Below, in pieces: positions 16,022 to 24,607 of a stretch of 42,867 nucleotides of DNA. Numbering within the stretch: the first letter of the stretch is position 1; each line of letters opens with the position of its first letter. This DNA comes from Pseudomonadota bacterium (GTDB lineage Bacteria; Pseudomonadota; Gammaproteobacteria; Steroidobacterales; Steroidobacteraceae). The position numbers were made by a program, and so were the translations under genes. The DNA lies in NCBI GenBank assembly GCA_025356815.1, contig JANXQL010000106.1, positions 1 through 42,867 on the forward strand, read 5' to 3'. The notes beneath the pieces were generated by a model. It was not told the DNA's origin and searched no databases. It worked only from the letters and a program-made list of their open reading frames with translations.

Positions 16022-16780
16022 ATGAGCCACAATGAGCCGGTGTTCGCAACCCAACTTGCTGAATTAACTGGAAAAATCGGAGACGGTCGCCCGCTTTCAC
16101 GCGGCGCGGGACCGGTCCGGATCATGCTGGTGGACGACCACGCGATCCTGCGGGAGGGCCTGAGCGCCCTGATCGAGCTGGAGGCGGACCTGAAGGTCGT
16201 CGGCCAGGCCGGTTCGATTCCCGAGGCGGTGGACGTCGCGACCTCCCTGAAGCCCGATCTGATCGTCACCGACATCTCGCTGCCCGGCGCGACCGGCATG
16301 CAGGGCATCGTCGAGCTGCGCTCGCGGGCCCCGAACGCCCGCCTGGTCGTGCTCACGGTGCACAACACCGAGGAATACATCCGCGCCGCGCTGTCCGCCG
16401 GCGCCGATGGCTACATCCTCAAGGACGCGAGCCGACTGGAACTGATCCACGGCATCCGCGCCGTGCTCGCCGGCCAGCGCCACCTCTGCCCGCGTTCGTC
16501 CGCGCGCGTCGTGCGCAGCTACCTGGGCGAGCCGCAGCCGACCGCCGCCGCGGTCGTCGGCGTCACCGGTCGCGAGCGCGAGATTCTCGCGATGATCGCG
16601 AGCGGCCAGTCGAACAAGCGCATCGCGATCGTCCTCAATCGGAGCGTGAAGACGGTCGAGAAGCACCGCGCCAACCTGATGCGCAAGCTCGGCCTGCACA
16701 ACGTCGCCGACGTCACGCGCTTCGCGCTGCAGAGCGGACTGTTGCACTCGCAGCCGGCGGACGCCGGCGTCGACGCCTGA
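16022..16780 (+). CDS. NarL/FixJ-family response regulator
   Basis: 252 residues with a 30-residue N-terminal extension, then a canonical receiver: acidic pair D38-D39 in IMLVDDH, phosphoacceptor D84 in DLIVTDISLPG, Thr in VVLTVHN, and Lys in GYILKDAS. The output domain is a LuxR-type helix-turn-helix (TGREREILAMIASGQSNKRI...SVKTVEKHRANLMRKLGL). AGGGA lies seven bases before the ATG. It is the likely partner of the nearby HisKA_3 kinase and the best candidate to bind the TAGGGTTT motif found at three promoters here. Family certain; targets inferred. Confidence 0.94.
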   Translation: MSHNEPVFATQLAELTGKIGDGRPLSRGAGPVRIMLVDDHAILREGLSALIELEADLKVVGQAGSIPEAVDVATSLKPDLIVTDISLPGATGMQGIVELRSRAPNARLVVLTVHNTEEYIRAALSAGADGYILKDASRLELIHGIRAVLAGQRHLCPRSSARVVRSYLGEPQPTAAAVVGVTGREREILAMIASGQSNKRIAIVLNRSVKTVEKHRANLMRKLGLHNVADVTRFALQSGLLHSQPADAGVDA

Positions 16781-16966
16781 CGGCGGACGATGTCGGCGAG
16801 TTCGCCGGCTGCTTCGCGTTCCGATGCAATGGTTCGGACGGTACTACTTCACTAACCTGCCTTGCCGCGCGACCATATGTCGCATCGCGGCTGCATGGGT
16901 GCGCGAGGCGCCGGTAGACTCCGGCATTCGGTTCGGGGCCACGAGGGTCCGTCGAGCAAGGATGCG

Positions 16967-17686
16967 ATGAACGCGAACCAGTCGGACGTCGTAGTGGGTA
17001 TCAGCAGCGGCACACGTGTCCTGATCGTTGACTCGCAAGCCATCGTTCGCGAGGGCCTGAGCGTGCTGCTCGCGCTCGAGGACGACCTGAGCGTCATCGG
17101 TCACGCCCCCTCCGCCGAAGAGTGCATGGCCAACGCCCATCGCCTCGACCCGGACCTGATCATCACCGAACTCGAGCCGCGCGGCGCGGCGGCGCTCGAG
17201 GACCTGCGCCGGACCTTCCCCAGCGCCATCGTGCTGGTGCTGAGCGTGATGGCGACCGAGGAGGCGATTCGCCTCGCACTTGCCGCCGGCGCCCACGGCT
17301 ACGTGCTCAAGGAGTCAGGTCGGATCGAGCTGCTGCACGGCATTCGTGCGGTCATCGGCGGCACGCGCTTCCTGTGCGAGCGGGCCGCCGCGCGCGTGGT
17401 CCGCAGCTATCTCGGCGACAGCGTGGCGGGCACCGTCACGCAGATCTCCACCCCGATCACGCGCTCCGAGCGCGACATCCTCTCGATGGTGGCGCGCGGC
17501 CTGTCGAACAAGCACATCGCGCGGCTGCGCCAGCGCAGCGTCCGCACGATCGAGAAACAGCGCGCGATGCTGATGCGCAAGCTCGGGCTGCGCAACGCCG
17601 CGGAGCTGACCCGCTTCGCACTCAAGCACGGGCTGGTCCAGGCAGAGGCGGCAACCGGCGATAATTCGCACGCGCCGATCGTCTGA
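16967..17686 (+). CDS. LuxR-type regulator with degenerate receiver (Asp to Glu)
   Basis: 239 residues from the ATG at 16967 (AAGGA five bases upstream). Clearly related to the regulator before it over its whole length, but the receiver is altered. The phosphoacceptor position is E68 (DLIITELEPRG, where the neighbour has DLIVTDISLPG), and the acidic pair is D22-S23 instead of Asp-Asp. S93 and the conserved Lys K115 remain. The LuxR output domain is intact although its recognition region (HIARLRQRSVRTIEKQRA) differs from the sister protein. A Glu there can mimic phosphorylation in some receivers, so the protein may be constitutively active or controlled by dimerisation with its sister (inference). 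A GCGAC-N5-GTCGC repeat at 16869-16883 lies upstream. It ends back to back with the convergent gene at 17687. Confidence 0.9.
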   Translation: MNANQSDVVVGISSGTRVLIVDSQAIVREGLSVLLALEDDLSVIGHAPSAEECMANAHRLDPDLIITELEPRGAAALEDLRRTFPSAIVLVLSVMATEEAIRLALAAGAHGYVLKESGRIELLHGIRAVIGGTRFLCERAAARVVRSYLGDSVAGTVTQISTPITRSERDILSMVARGLSNKHIARLRQRSVRTIEKQRAMLMRKLGLRNAAELTRFALKHGLVQAEAATGDNSHAPIV

Positions 17687-18409
17687 TCAGGCGCCTTCGA
17701 CCGCGCCGATTTTGAGTTCCACCCAGGTAGCGACCGCGCGTGCGACGCAGCGGCCGTCCGCGCCGTACAGCGCGGTACCGGCGTGGTGCTTGCGCCGCTC
17801 GCCGCCGAGGCGCCAGCCGAGCACGACGCAGGGTTCGCCGACCCTGACATCCCTCTCGACGCGGCCCTCGAAGGTACCGAGCACCATCGGACGGAAATCC
17901 GGCACGAGCGCGAAGTAGCCGGGGCAGTCGAGCGCCGCCCACAGGAACTCCGGCCGCACCCGTCCGTGCGTCCCTTCGAGCGCCGCATCCGGGATCCATG
18001 GCGCCGCGACGCAGGAATCGCCGCCGTTCACGACGGGGCCTGCGTGGATCCGCAATCCGTCGGCGCGCGCCGTACCGCAGACAAAGCAGCCGGGGCTCGG
18101 GTGATCCTGCAGACCGCGGTAGCGCGACGCGGCGTCGGTCGCGGCCCCGAAGGGCGGGCACGACGGCACCTCCAGCTCTACGGGCGCCGGCATCGCGGTC
18201 GCGATCAGCGTCGCCGCGTGGCGCAGCTCCACGCCGCCGTTGGTGCCGGCATGGATCGACAGCGGCACCTCCAGTGGCACGGGCGCCTGCAGCCGCACCG
18301 CTGCACCCTCGGCCATGAAGCTTGCGAGCACGCCTGCGACATAGCCGCCGTTGGCGGCACCCGGTGGGCCGCAGTAGCCCGCGGCGATGCGTATCTCGGA
18401 CAGCTTCAT
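17687..18409 (-). CDS. Hotdog-fold thioesterase-like protein
   Basis: 240 residues. The N-terminal half contains GPPGAANGGYVAGVLA, the helix-entry pattern of hotdog acyl-CoA thioesterases (NGGY.AG). The C-terminal half has a Cys-rich turn HPSPGCFVCGTAR and the ALDCPGYFAL segment, consistent with a second hotdog domain. Substrate is unknown; an acyl-CoA thioesterase or a binding role are both possible. The start at 18409 has AGGGAG a few bases upstream. It is the last gene of a long co-directional run from trpE, 54 bp after the phospholipase D-like gene, and its stop abuts that of the convergent regulator. Confidence 0.6.
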   Translation of the reverse strand: MKLSEIRIAAGYCGPPGAANGGYVAGVLASFMAEGAAVRLQAPVPLEVPLSIHAGTNGGVELRHAATLIATAMPAPVELEVPSCPPFGAATDAASRYRGLQDHPSPGCFVCGTARADGLRIHAGPVVNGGDSCVAAPWIPDAALEGTHGRVRPEFLWAALDCPGYFALVPDFRPMVLGTFEGRVERDVRVGEPCVVLGWRLGGERRKHHAGTALYGADGRCVARAVATWVELKIGAVEGA

Positions 18410-18463
18410 TCGTCTCCCTGCCGACATTGGCCTGCCCGCCGCTCATGGCGGCCCGCGACGGGC

Positions 18464-20035
18464 CTACAGGAACCGGTCGAGTCCTGGAATCCAGCGCATG
18501 ACGCCGGCCACGAAGCGCTGCCAGCGGGTGGCCCCGGGTTCGCCGGTCAGCTGCACGCGCCGACCGTCGCGCTCGCCGCTCCAGATCAGCCTGCCGGTGC
18601 GCGAACGCGGTGGTGCGAGCGACAGTGACCAGGCGCGGTCGGGCGCCATGTCGGACTCCACCAGCCGCGCCATCTGCATCGCAAGCGCGGGACTGTCGAC
18701 CAGCACCGCGAGTTCCGTGTTGATCAGCGCCGAGCGCGGATCGATGTTGAAGCTGCCGACCCAGGTCAGCTGCCGGTCGATCACCATCACCTTCGAGTGC
18801 AGAGAGTTGCCGCTGCCCATGCGCTTGAAGTAGCGCCGCTCTCCCTGGCGCAGGCGCGCATCGGCCTGGAACTCATACAACTCCACGCCGGCGGCCAGCA
18901 GCTCGCGCCGGCGCTTGGCATAGCCGGCGTGCACCGGTACGACGTCCGTGGACGCGAGCGAATTGGTCAGCGCGCGCACGCGCACGCCGGCCTCGGCCCG
19001 TTCAGCGATCAGCGCTGCGCCTCGCCTGAGCGGCACCAGGTAGGCCGACTCCACCAGCACCTCCTGCCGGGCGCCGGCCCACAGCGCGTAGGCGCGCGCG
19101 AGCAGCGGCGAGGCGGTGCGTCGACTCTCGTCGATCTTCTCGGGGGGATCGGCCAGCAGTTCGGCGCGCCCCCAGTAGGGGAACTGCGCGCGATGGACGA
19201 GGTTGCGGATCTGCTCGCGTACGGGCTCGTACTGCTCGCGAAACTCGTCGACGGTGACGGCATAGCGCGAAAGTTCGTCCGCGGCCGCATTCGCCTCCGC
19301 CTCGGTCGGCGTGCGCGCCAGGAACGCCTCGATCGGGATGGCCCATGGACTGTTCCAGTAGGCGTCGAAGCTCGCGACCGCATTCGTCGCGATCGGGCCC
19401 GCGCCGAGCAGTTCCATGTCGCTGAAGTTGACGCTACGGTTGAGGTCGAAGTAGTTGTCGCCAATGTTGCGCCCGCCGATCACGACCAGCTGGGAGTCGA
19501 CGGCGAAGACCTTGTTGTGCATGCGTCGCTGCACCCGGCCGAAGCTCGTCACGAACTCCCACGGCCGCATCCAGCGGACACGGTTGTGGTACGGATTGAA
19601 TACCCGCACGTCGAGGTTGCGGTGACCGGCCAGCGTCGCGAGCCGATCCTCGCTGCGGGTGAGGTTGTTGTCGTCGACCAGCACCCTCACGCGCACGCCG
19701 CGCCGCGCCGCGGCGATCAGACGGTCGGCGAGCACGGTCCCGGAGGCGTCGGATTCGTAGATGTAGTACTGCACATCGAGCGTGTGCTCGGCCACATCCG
19801 CCAGCGCCGCGCGGGCGAGGAACGCGAGCGCCCCGTACTGCAGCGGCACGAAGCCGGATTCACCGGGATGGGCGGCGAGCGCCGGCGCAAGCGCCCGCGC
19901 GAGCGTCGAGTCCGGATCGGGCGGCACGGCATAACTGGACGGGCGGGGAACGTCGGTGCGGTACGTGGCGCAACCACTCAGGCTGAGGACCAGGACGAGA
20001 CATGCCAGGCGGGCGAAGTTCCTGGAGAATCGCAC
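18464..20035 (-). CDS. Phospholipase D-family lipoprotein (cardiolipin synthase C-like)
   Basis: 523 residues with a lipoprotein signal (LSLSGC, Cys22). Two HKD phosphatidyltransferase motifs are intact: H173/K175/D180 in MHNKVFAVD and H413/K415/D420 in LHSKVMVID, each followed by the usual GGRN or GSFN. This is the layout of ClsC-like enzymes, which transfer phosphatidyl groups at the membrane; a secreted nuclease or phospholipase role cannot be excluded. It begins with GTG three bases after the ion-channel stop codon, so the two are almost certainly co-transcribed. Confidence 0.9.
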   Translation of the reverse strand: MRFSRNFARLACLVLVLSLSGCATYRTDVPRPSSYAVPPDPDSTLARALAPALAAHPGESGFVPLQYGALAFLARAALADVAEHTLDVQYYIYESDASGTVLADRLIAAARRGVRVRVLVDDNNLTRSEDRLATLAGHRNLDVRVFNPYHNRVRWMRPWEFVTSFGRVQRRMHNKVFAVDSQLVVIGGRNIGDNYFDLNRSVNFSDMELLGAGPIATNAVASFDAYWNSPWAIPIEAFLARTPTEAEANAAADELSRYAVTVDEFREQYEPVREQIRNLVHRAQFPYWGRAELLADPPEKIDESRRTASPLLARAYALWAGARQEVLVESAYLVPLRRGAALIAERAEAGVRVRALTNSLASTDVVPVHAGYAKRRRELLAAGVELYEFQADARLRQGERRYFKRMGSGNSLHSKVMVIDRQLTWVGSFNIDPRSALINTELAVLVDSPALAMQMARLVESDMAPDRAWSLSLAPPRSRTGRLIWSGERDGRRVQLTGEPGATRWQRFVAGVMRWIPGLDRFL

Positions 20036-20038
20036 GGA

Positions 20039-20695
20039 TCAGCCCGCGTCGTCGCGACCGGCATCGGAACCATAGGCCACCCGATGCCGCCGTGCCGTGC
20101 TGTCCCGCCAGAACCGCTCCATCTCCAGGAACGTGAATGCGGCCGACCATGAGATCAGCGTGAAACCCACCAGCGCCTCCATGCCGACCAGAAAGCGGAT
20201 CGAACCGGAGGGCACGAAGTCGCCCAGCCCCAGCGTCGTGTAGACGGAGGCGGAGAAGTACACATAGTCGAGCACGTTGTCGGCCTGGCGGGTCGGCCCG
20301 TGCAGCGCGCCATAGCTGCCGTCCTGCAGCAGCAGGTCGTAGCCGAAACCGAAGATCCAGATTTCGGCGACCGCGAGCGCCAGCAGCGTGAACACGAGCA
20401 CGAGGATGCGTCGGCGCCGCTTGGCGTGGAACCCGAGCAGCACGAACGACAGCAGTCGCAGGGTCTCGTAGTGCAGCAGTACGCAGGCACCGACCAGCAG
20501 CATCGTCGTGGCGACGACGACGAAGGAGACCATCGATAGCAGCGGGGCGGTTTCGACCGGCACGTATCCGGTCGCGGCCGACGCCGTCGAGCACGCGCAC
20601 GCGCACGCGAAATTCAGCGTGGCGATCGCGATAGCGGGGGTCGGGCGAGACAGGTTCATGGCGGCAAGTGTCGCGTGGCGACGCGGCGAAGTCAT
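20039..20695 (-). CDS. Two-transmembrane ion channel (Ion_trans_2, K+ channel-like)
   Basis: 218 residues. Hydrophobic segments lie at about 52-75 and 95-118, a pore loop with TTLGLGDFVP takes the place of the TVGYGD filter, and a final helix follows (FLVGMEALVGFTLISWSAAFTF). The filter T-x-G-x-G is kept but with Leu, so potassium selectivity is plausible, not proven. The ATG at 20695 starts one base after the preceding stop; an ATG at 20659 would also work and gives a cleaner signal-like N-terminus. It sits between a VOC protein and a phospholipase D-like lipoprotein in the trp-led transcription unit. Confidence 0.82.
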   Translation of the reverse strand: MTSPRRHATLAAMNLSRPTPAIAIATLNFACACACSTASAATGYVPVETAPLLSMVSFVVVATTMLLVGACVLLHYETLRLLSFVLLGFHAKRRRRILVLVFTLLALAVAEIWIFGFGYDLLLQDGSYGALHGPTRQADNVLDYVYFSASVYTTLGLGDFVPSGSIRFLVGMEALVGFTLISWSAAFTFLEMERFWRDSTARRHRVAYGSDAGRDDAG

Positions 20696-20696
20696 C

Positions 20697-21077
20697 TCAA
20701 GGCCAGACGGTGGCTTCCTCGGTAAAGCGCGGCGACTGGACCGGCAGTACGCAAAAGCGCTGGCCGGTCGGCGCCTCGAGCACCCAGAAGTCCCGCACCT
20801 CGCCCACCCGCGTCGCGCCGAGTGCCTCCAGGCGGCGGACCTCGGCCTCGATATCGTCCGTCTCGAGGTCGAGGTGGACCCGGCTGGGGTGGTCGACCAG
20901 CTGCACCTCGACGTGCAGCCGCGCCTGCGGGTCATCGAGCGCGGCGTAGGTCAGGCCCTCCTCGCCGGGCAGCGTACGGACGGGCCGGCCGAGCGCCCCG
21001 CCCCAGAACGCCGCTGCGCCAGCAAGGTCCGTGCTCTGGCAGTCGACGATGAATCCCGCGAGGCGGCTGCGGTGCAT
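20697..21077 (-). CDS. VOC (glyoxalase/bleomycin resistance) superfamily protein
   Basis: 126 residues from the ATG at 21077. Two beta-alpha-beta-beta-beta modules are visible: FIVDCQSTDLAGAAAFWGGALG and HLDLETDDIEAEVRRLEALGA, ending in FWVLEAPTGQRFCVLPVQ, the usual pattern of small VOC proteins. Metal ligands cannot be assigned with confidence, and substrate is unknown. It lies 10 bp after trpA in the same direction and directly before the channel gene. Confidence 0.85.
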   Translation of the reverse strand: MHRSRLAGFIVDCQSTDLAGAAAFWGGALGRPVRTLPGEEGLTYAALDDPQARLHVEVQLVDHPSRVHLDLETDDIEAEVRRLEALGATRVGEVRDFWVLEAPTGQRFCVLPVQSPRFTEEATVWP

Positions 21078-21087
21078 GCGGGCGCCC

Positions 21088-21888
21088 TCAGCCCACCAGC
21101 CGCAGGCCGCGCAGGAACGCGACCGGGTCCTCGCCGCGCTCGAGCACCTCGACCAGCGCGGAGCCGACGATGACGCCATCGACGCACCCGCGCAGCCGCT
21201 CAACCTGCTCCCGACCGCGGATGCCAAAGCCCGCGCACACCGGGATCGGTGCCAGCGCCTTCACCTGGCGCAGGTAGTCGATGACTTCGTCCGGCACCGT
21301 GACAGCCTTGCCGGTGGTGCCGGTCATCGTGACCGCATAGATGAAGCCCTGTGCCTCGCGACAGAGCATCGCCAGTCGCTCGGCCGGCGTCACTGGCGTG
21401 ACCATCTGCACCAGGCCCACGCCCTCGGCCTCGAGCGCGGCCTTAAGCTCGGCGCACTCCTCGAACGGCAGGTCCGGCACGATGAAGCCGGCGACGCCGG
21501 CGACGCGCGCGGCGGCCGGCAGCTGATCGAGCCCGTAGGCGAGCAGCGGGTTGAGGTAGCTCATCAGCAAGAGCGGCGCCGTCGGGCGCGGCTGCATCGC
21601 AGTCAGCTCCTCGAGGATCCAGCGCAGCGACACGCCCTGCACGAGCGCAGCGTGGCTGGCGCGCTGGATCGTCATGCCATCGGCCATCGGGTCGGTGAAC
21701 GGCACGCCGATCTCGACGACGTCCGCGGCCGAGGCGACCCGGGCGAGGTCCGCGGTGAAGCGGGCGCGCTCCGGGAAGCCCGCGGTCATGAAGGCCACCA
21801 GCGCCGGCTCGCCGCGCTCCCGGGCCGCGCGGATCGCAGCCCCGATCGTCTCGTGTCCGGCACCGCCGGCGCCTGTCGCGTTCGCCAT
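21088..21888 (-). CDS. trpA: Tryptophan synthase alpha subunit
   Basis: 266 residues. Cleaves indole-3-glycerol phosphate to indole and glyceraldehyde 3-phosphate. The catalytic acids are in EIGVPFTDPMADG (Glu and Asp), with the phosphate site GFGIRGREQV and GSALVEVLE near the C-terminus, and standard length. The ATG at 21888 overlaps the trpB stop (TGATG); a GTG one codon earlier is possible. The coupling matches the alpha2beta2 complex. Confidence 0.97.
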   Translation of the reverse strand: MANATGAGGAGHETIGAAIRAARERGEPALVAFMTAGFPERARFTADLARVASAADVVEIGVPFTDPMADGMTIQRASHAALVQGVSLRWILEELTAMQPRPTAPLLLMSYLNPLLAYGLDQLPAAARVAGVAGFIVPDLPFEECAELKAALEAEGVGLVQMVTPVTPAERLAMLCREAQGFIYAVTMTGTTGKAVTVPDEVIDYLRQVKALAPIPVCAGFGIRGREQVERLRGCVDGVIVGSALVEVLERGEDPVAFLRGLRLVG

Positions 21889-23132
21889 CACAGCTTCCCC
21901 TTGAGCAGCGTGCGCTGCAGCGTCGGCATGTCCTTGTCACCGCGTCCGGACAGGCAGATCACCAGCTTCGTGCCCGGGTGCGTCGCTGCCCACTTGCGCG
22001 CGCCACAGAACGCGTGTGCCGTCTCGATCGCCGCGAGGATGCCTTCCGCCTCGCAGCATTCCGCCAGCGACGCGAGCGCCTCGTCGTCGGTGGCGGAGTC
22101 GTACTGGATGCGCCCGGCCGACATCAGCAGCGAGTGCTCCGGCGCGACACCCGGATAGTCGAGTCCGGCCGACACCGAGTGGGTCTCCTGGATCTGGCCG
22201 TTCTCGTCCTGCAGCAGCATCGTGTACGAACCCTGCAGCACGCCGGGCCGCCCGAGGGTGAGCGTCGCCGAGTTGTCGCCCAGCGCAGGTCCGCGGCCGC
22301 CGGCCTCGATGCCAATCAGCTTGACGTTGGAATCGGCGACGAACCGATGGAACATGCCGAGCGAGTTGGAGCCGCCGCCGACACAGGCGAACACCGCGTC
22401 CGGCAGGCCGCCGGCCTGGCGGATCATCTGCGCGCGCGTCTCGCGGCCGATCACCGCCTGCAGCTCGCGCACCACGTACGGGTACGGGTGTGGGCCGATC
22501 GCCGAGCCGATGAGATAGTAGGTGCCGTTCGGGTCCGACACCCAGTCGCGCAGCGCCTCGTCGATCGCGGCACGCAGCGTCTGATCGCCGCCGGTCACCG
22601 GCACGACGGTGGCGCCGAGCAGTTTCATGCGACCGACGTTCGGCGCCTGGCGCTCGCAGTCCACCGCGCCCATGTACACGGTGCACGGCAGCCCCAGGCG
22701 CGCGCAGGCGGCGGCGGTCGCGACGCCGTGCTGGCCCGCGCCGGTCTCGGCGACGATGCGCTTCGCACCCAGCCGCTTGGCGAGCAGCGCCTGGCCGATG
22801 GCATTGTTGATTTTGTGCGCCCCGGTATGTGCGAGGTCCTCGCGCTTCAACCAGACCTGCGCGCCCCAGCGCGACGACAGCGTCGGCGCAGGGCTCAGCG
22901 GCGTCGGACGCCCGACCCACTGCGACAGCTGCGCCTCGAGTTCGGCGAGAAACTCGGGATCCTTCAGCCAGCGCTTCACGCCGGCCTCGAGCCGCTCGAG
23001 CGCAGGCACGAGCGTCTCGGGCACGTAGCGCCCGCCGTAGGGACCGAAGCGCCCGCGCGCGTCCGGAAACTCGCCGGCCAGCTCGCGCTTCATCAGCGCC
23101 GCGGCCGCGCTCAATTCGAATACCTTTGCCAT
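21888..23132 (-). CDS. trpB: Tryptophan synthase beta subunit
   Basis: 414 residues. Pyridoxal-phosphate enzyme that joins indole and serine. The PLP lysine lies in HTGAHKINN, the phosphate loop is GGGSNSLG, and ETGAGQHG and GRFGPYGGRYVPE are typical TrpB1 segments. It begins 29 bp after trpF and overlaps trpA by one base. No irregularity seen. Confidence 0.98.
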   Translation of the reverse strand: MAKVFELSAAAALMKRELAGEFPDARGRFGPYGGRYVPETLVPALERLEAGVKRWLKDPEFLAELEAQLSQWVGRPTPLSPAPTLSSRWGAQVWLKREDLAHTGAHKINNAIGQALLAKRLGAKRIVAETGAGQHGVATAAACARLGLPCTVYMGAVDCERQAPNVGRMKLLGATVVPVTGGDQTLRAAIDEALRDWVSDPNGTYYLIGSAIGPHPYPYVVRELQAVIGRETRAQMIRQAGGLPDAVFACVGGGSNSLGMFHRFVADSNVKLIGIEAGGRGPALGDNSATLTLGRPGVLQGSYTMLLQDENGQIQETHSVSAGLDYPGVAPEHSLLMSAGRIQYDSATDDEALASLAECCEAEGILAAIETAHAFCGARKWAATHPGTKLVICLSGRGDKDMPTLQRTLLKGKL

Positions 23133-23161
23133 CGTCGCTACTCCAGGAATATACCCGCCGA

Positions 23162-23755
23162 CTACGACGCGAACGCGGCGCGGGCGGCTGTCACGAACTC
23201 AACGATCCGGTCGGGGTCCTTGCGGCCGGGTGCGCTCTCGACCCCGCTTGAGACGTCGACGCCGAACGGGCGCGCGTGCCCGATTGCCGCGGCGACGTTG
23301 GCGGCGTCCAGGCCGCCGGCCAGCACCAGCTGCGTGCGTGCGGCGAGTGCGCGTGCCGCGTCCCAGTCGGCCCGCTCGCCACGGCCGCTGTGCATGCCCT
23401 CGTACAGGCAGCGCGCCGGAAGTGTGCCTGGCAGAGCGCCGCCGGTGCGCAGCACCGGCAGGCGCACGAGTTCAGGCAGCACCAGCCGCTCGAAGTCCTC
23501 TGCGTCGGTCTGCAGTGCATCCGGCTCGAAGGCCTCGAGGATGTCGTCGATCGCTTGCTGGCTCGGATGGCGCGTCACGGCGATGCACAGGATGCCCGGT
23601 GGCACCGCGCTTGCGAGCAGCGCGGCGACGACAGGCTCGATGTGGCGCGGCGAGCCGGGATGGAACACGAAACCGATCGCATCGACGCCGGCGGCGACCG
23701 CCGTGGCGACTGCCTTTTCGGAGTTCAGGCCGCAGATCTTGATCCAGCCACTCAT
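23162..23755 (-). CDS. trpF: Phosphoribosylanthranilate isomerase
   Basis: 197 residues, a single-domain TrpF separate from TrpC. Starts with KICGLNSEKA, where the Cys is the catalytic base; other landmarks are DAIGFVFHPGSPRHI, LAGGLDAANV and GVDVSSGVESAPGRKD, with the catalytic Asp in DVSSGVE. It isomerises phosphoribosyl anthranilate to CdRP. It follows trpC by 3 bp. Confidence 0.96.
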   Translation of the reverse strand: MSGWIKICGLNSEKAVATAVAAGVDAIGFVFHPGSPRHIEPVVAALLASAVPPGILCIAVTRHPSQQAIDDILEAFEPDALQTDAEDFERLVLPELVRLPVLRTGGALPGTLPARCLYEGMHSGRGERADWDAARALAARTQLVLAGGLDAANVAAAIGHARPFGVDVSSGVESAPGRKDPDRIVEFVTAARAAFAS

Positions 23756-23758
23756 CGC

Positions 23759-24607
23759 CTACGCTCCCGTGTGCGCCGCGGCCCGGCCGCGGGCGATCAT
23801 CGCGCGCGCCAGCGTCGCGGGCTCCGCCGCCGACATCAGCGCGCTGCCCACCAGTGCGATCGTATAGCCGGCGTCAGCGAGGCGCGCAGCGTCATCGGCG
23901 GTGGCAAGTCCACTCTCCGCTACGCGCGGGTACGCCCGCGGCAGCACGCCCACCAGCGCCTCGAGCCGCTCGGGCACCACCGCGAGGCTGACCAGGTCGC
24001 GGCTGTTGATGCCGATCAGGCAGCGACCCGGCGCGCCGCGCCAGCGCCCGGCAACCTCGGCCGCCACCGCGACATCGGCGGCGTCGAAGGCCTCCAGCAG
24101 CACGAACAGGCCAAGGGCTTCGGCTGCGGCCGCCAGGGCGTCGAGATCGGCGCGCGCAAGCATGCGCACGATCAGCAGTGCCCCGCCCGCGCCTGCGGCG
24201 CGAGCCTCGAGCAGCTGATAGGGATCCACCAGAAAGTCCTTGCGCATCGCTGGCACGCCGAACGGCCGCAGAGCGGCACTCGCGCGCACTAGGTGCTCGA
24301 GGCTGCCGTCGAAGCGGTCGGGCTCGGTCAGCACCGAGACGATCGCGGCGCCGGCCGAGGCGTAGGCGCGCACGCGTGCTTCGAGCTCGTCCGGACGCGC
24401 CGACAACAGTCCCTGCGCCGGCGAGCGCAGCTTGAGTTCCGCGATCAGGTCAAAGCGGCCATCGAGCGCGAGCGCGGGCGCGCGTGGGGCTGCGAGGGCG
24501 CGCGTACGCAGCGTGGCCTCGGGCTCCCGGTCGCGGGCCGCCGCGACGCGCAGCGCGCTGGCGTGCGCCATGCCCGCGAGGAAGTCGCCGTCACGGCTCG
24601 CGTTCAC
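23759..24607 (-). CDS. trpC: Indole-3-glycerol phosphate synthase
   Basis: 282 residues. Key segments of the barrel are IAELKLRSPAQG (Glu and Lys), AMRKDFLVDPYQL (catalytic Lys), VLLEAFD, GINSRDL, VAESGL and ALVGSALM. The KxxSPS loop reads KLRSPAQ, a mild deviation from the usual form. It converts CdRP to indole-3-glycerol phosphate. The GTG start overlaps the trpD stop by 4 bp. Confidence 0.95.
   Translation of the reverse strand: MNASRDGDFLAGMAHASALRVAAARDREPEATLRTRALAAPRAPALALDGRFDLIAELKLRSPAQGLLSARPDELEARVRAYASAGAAIVSVLTEPDRFDGSLEHLVRASAALRPFGVPAMRKDFLVDPYQLLEARAAGAGGALLIVRMLARADLDALAAAAEALGLFVLLEAFDAADVAVAAEVAGRWRGAPGRCLIGINSRDLVSLAVVPERLEALVGVLPRAYPRVAESGLATADDAARLADAGYTIALVGSALMSAAEPATLARAMIARGRAAAHTGA

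Noticed and set aside
21978-23867. 629-codon open frame on the plus strand
   Set aside because: Antisense to trpB and trpF; an artefact of high GC at third positions. Arg/Ala/His-rich, no motif.
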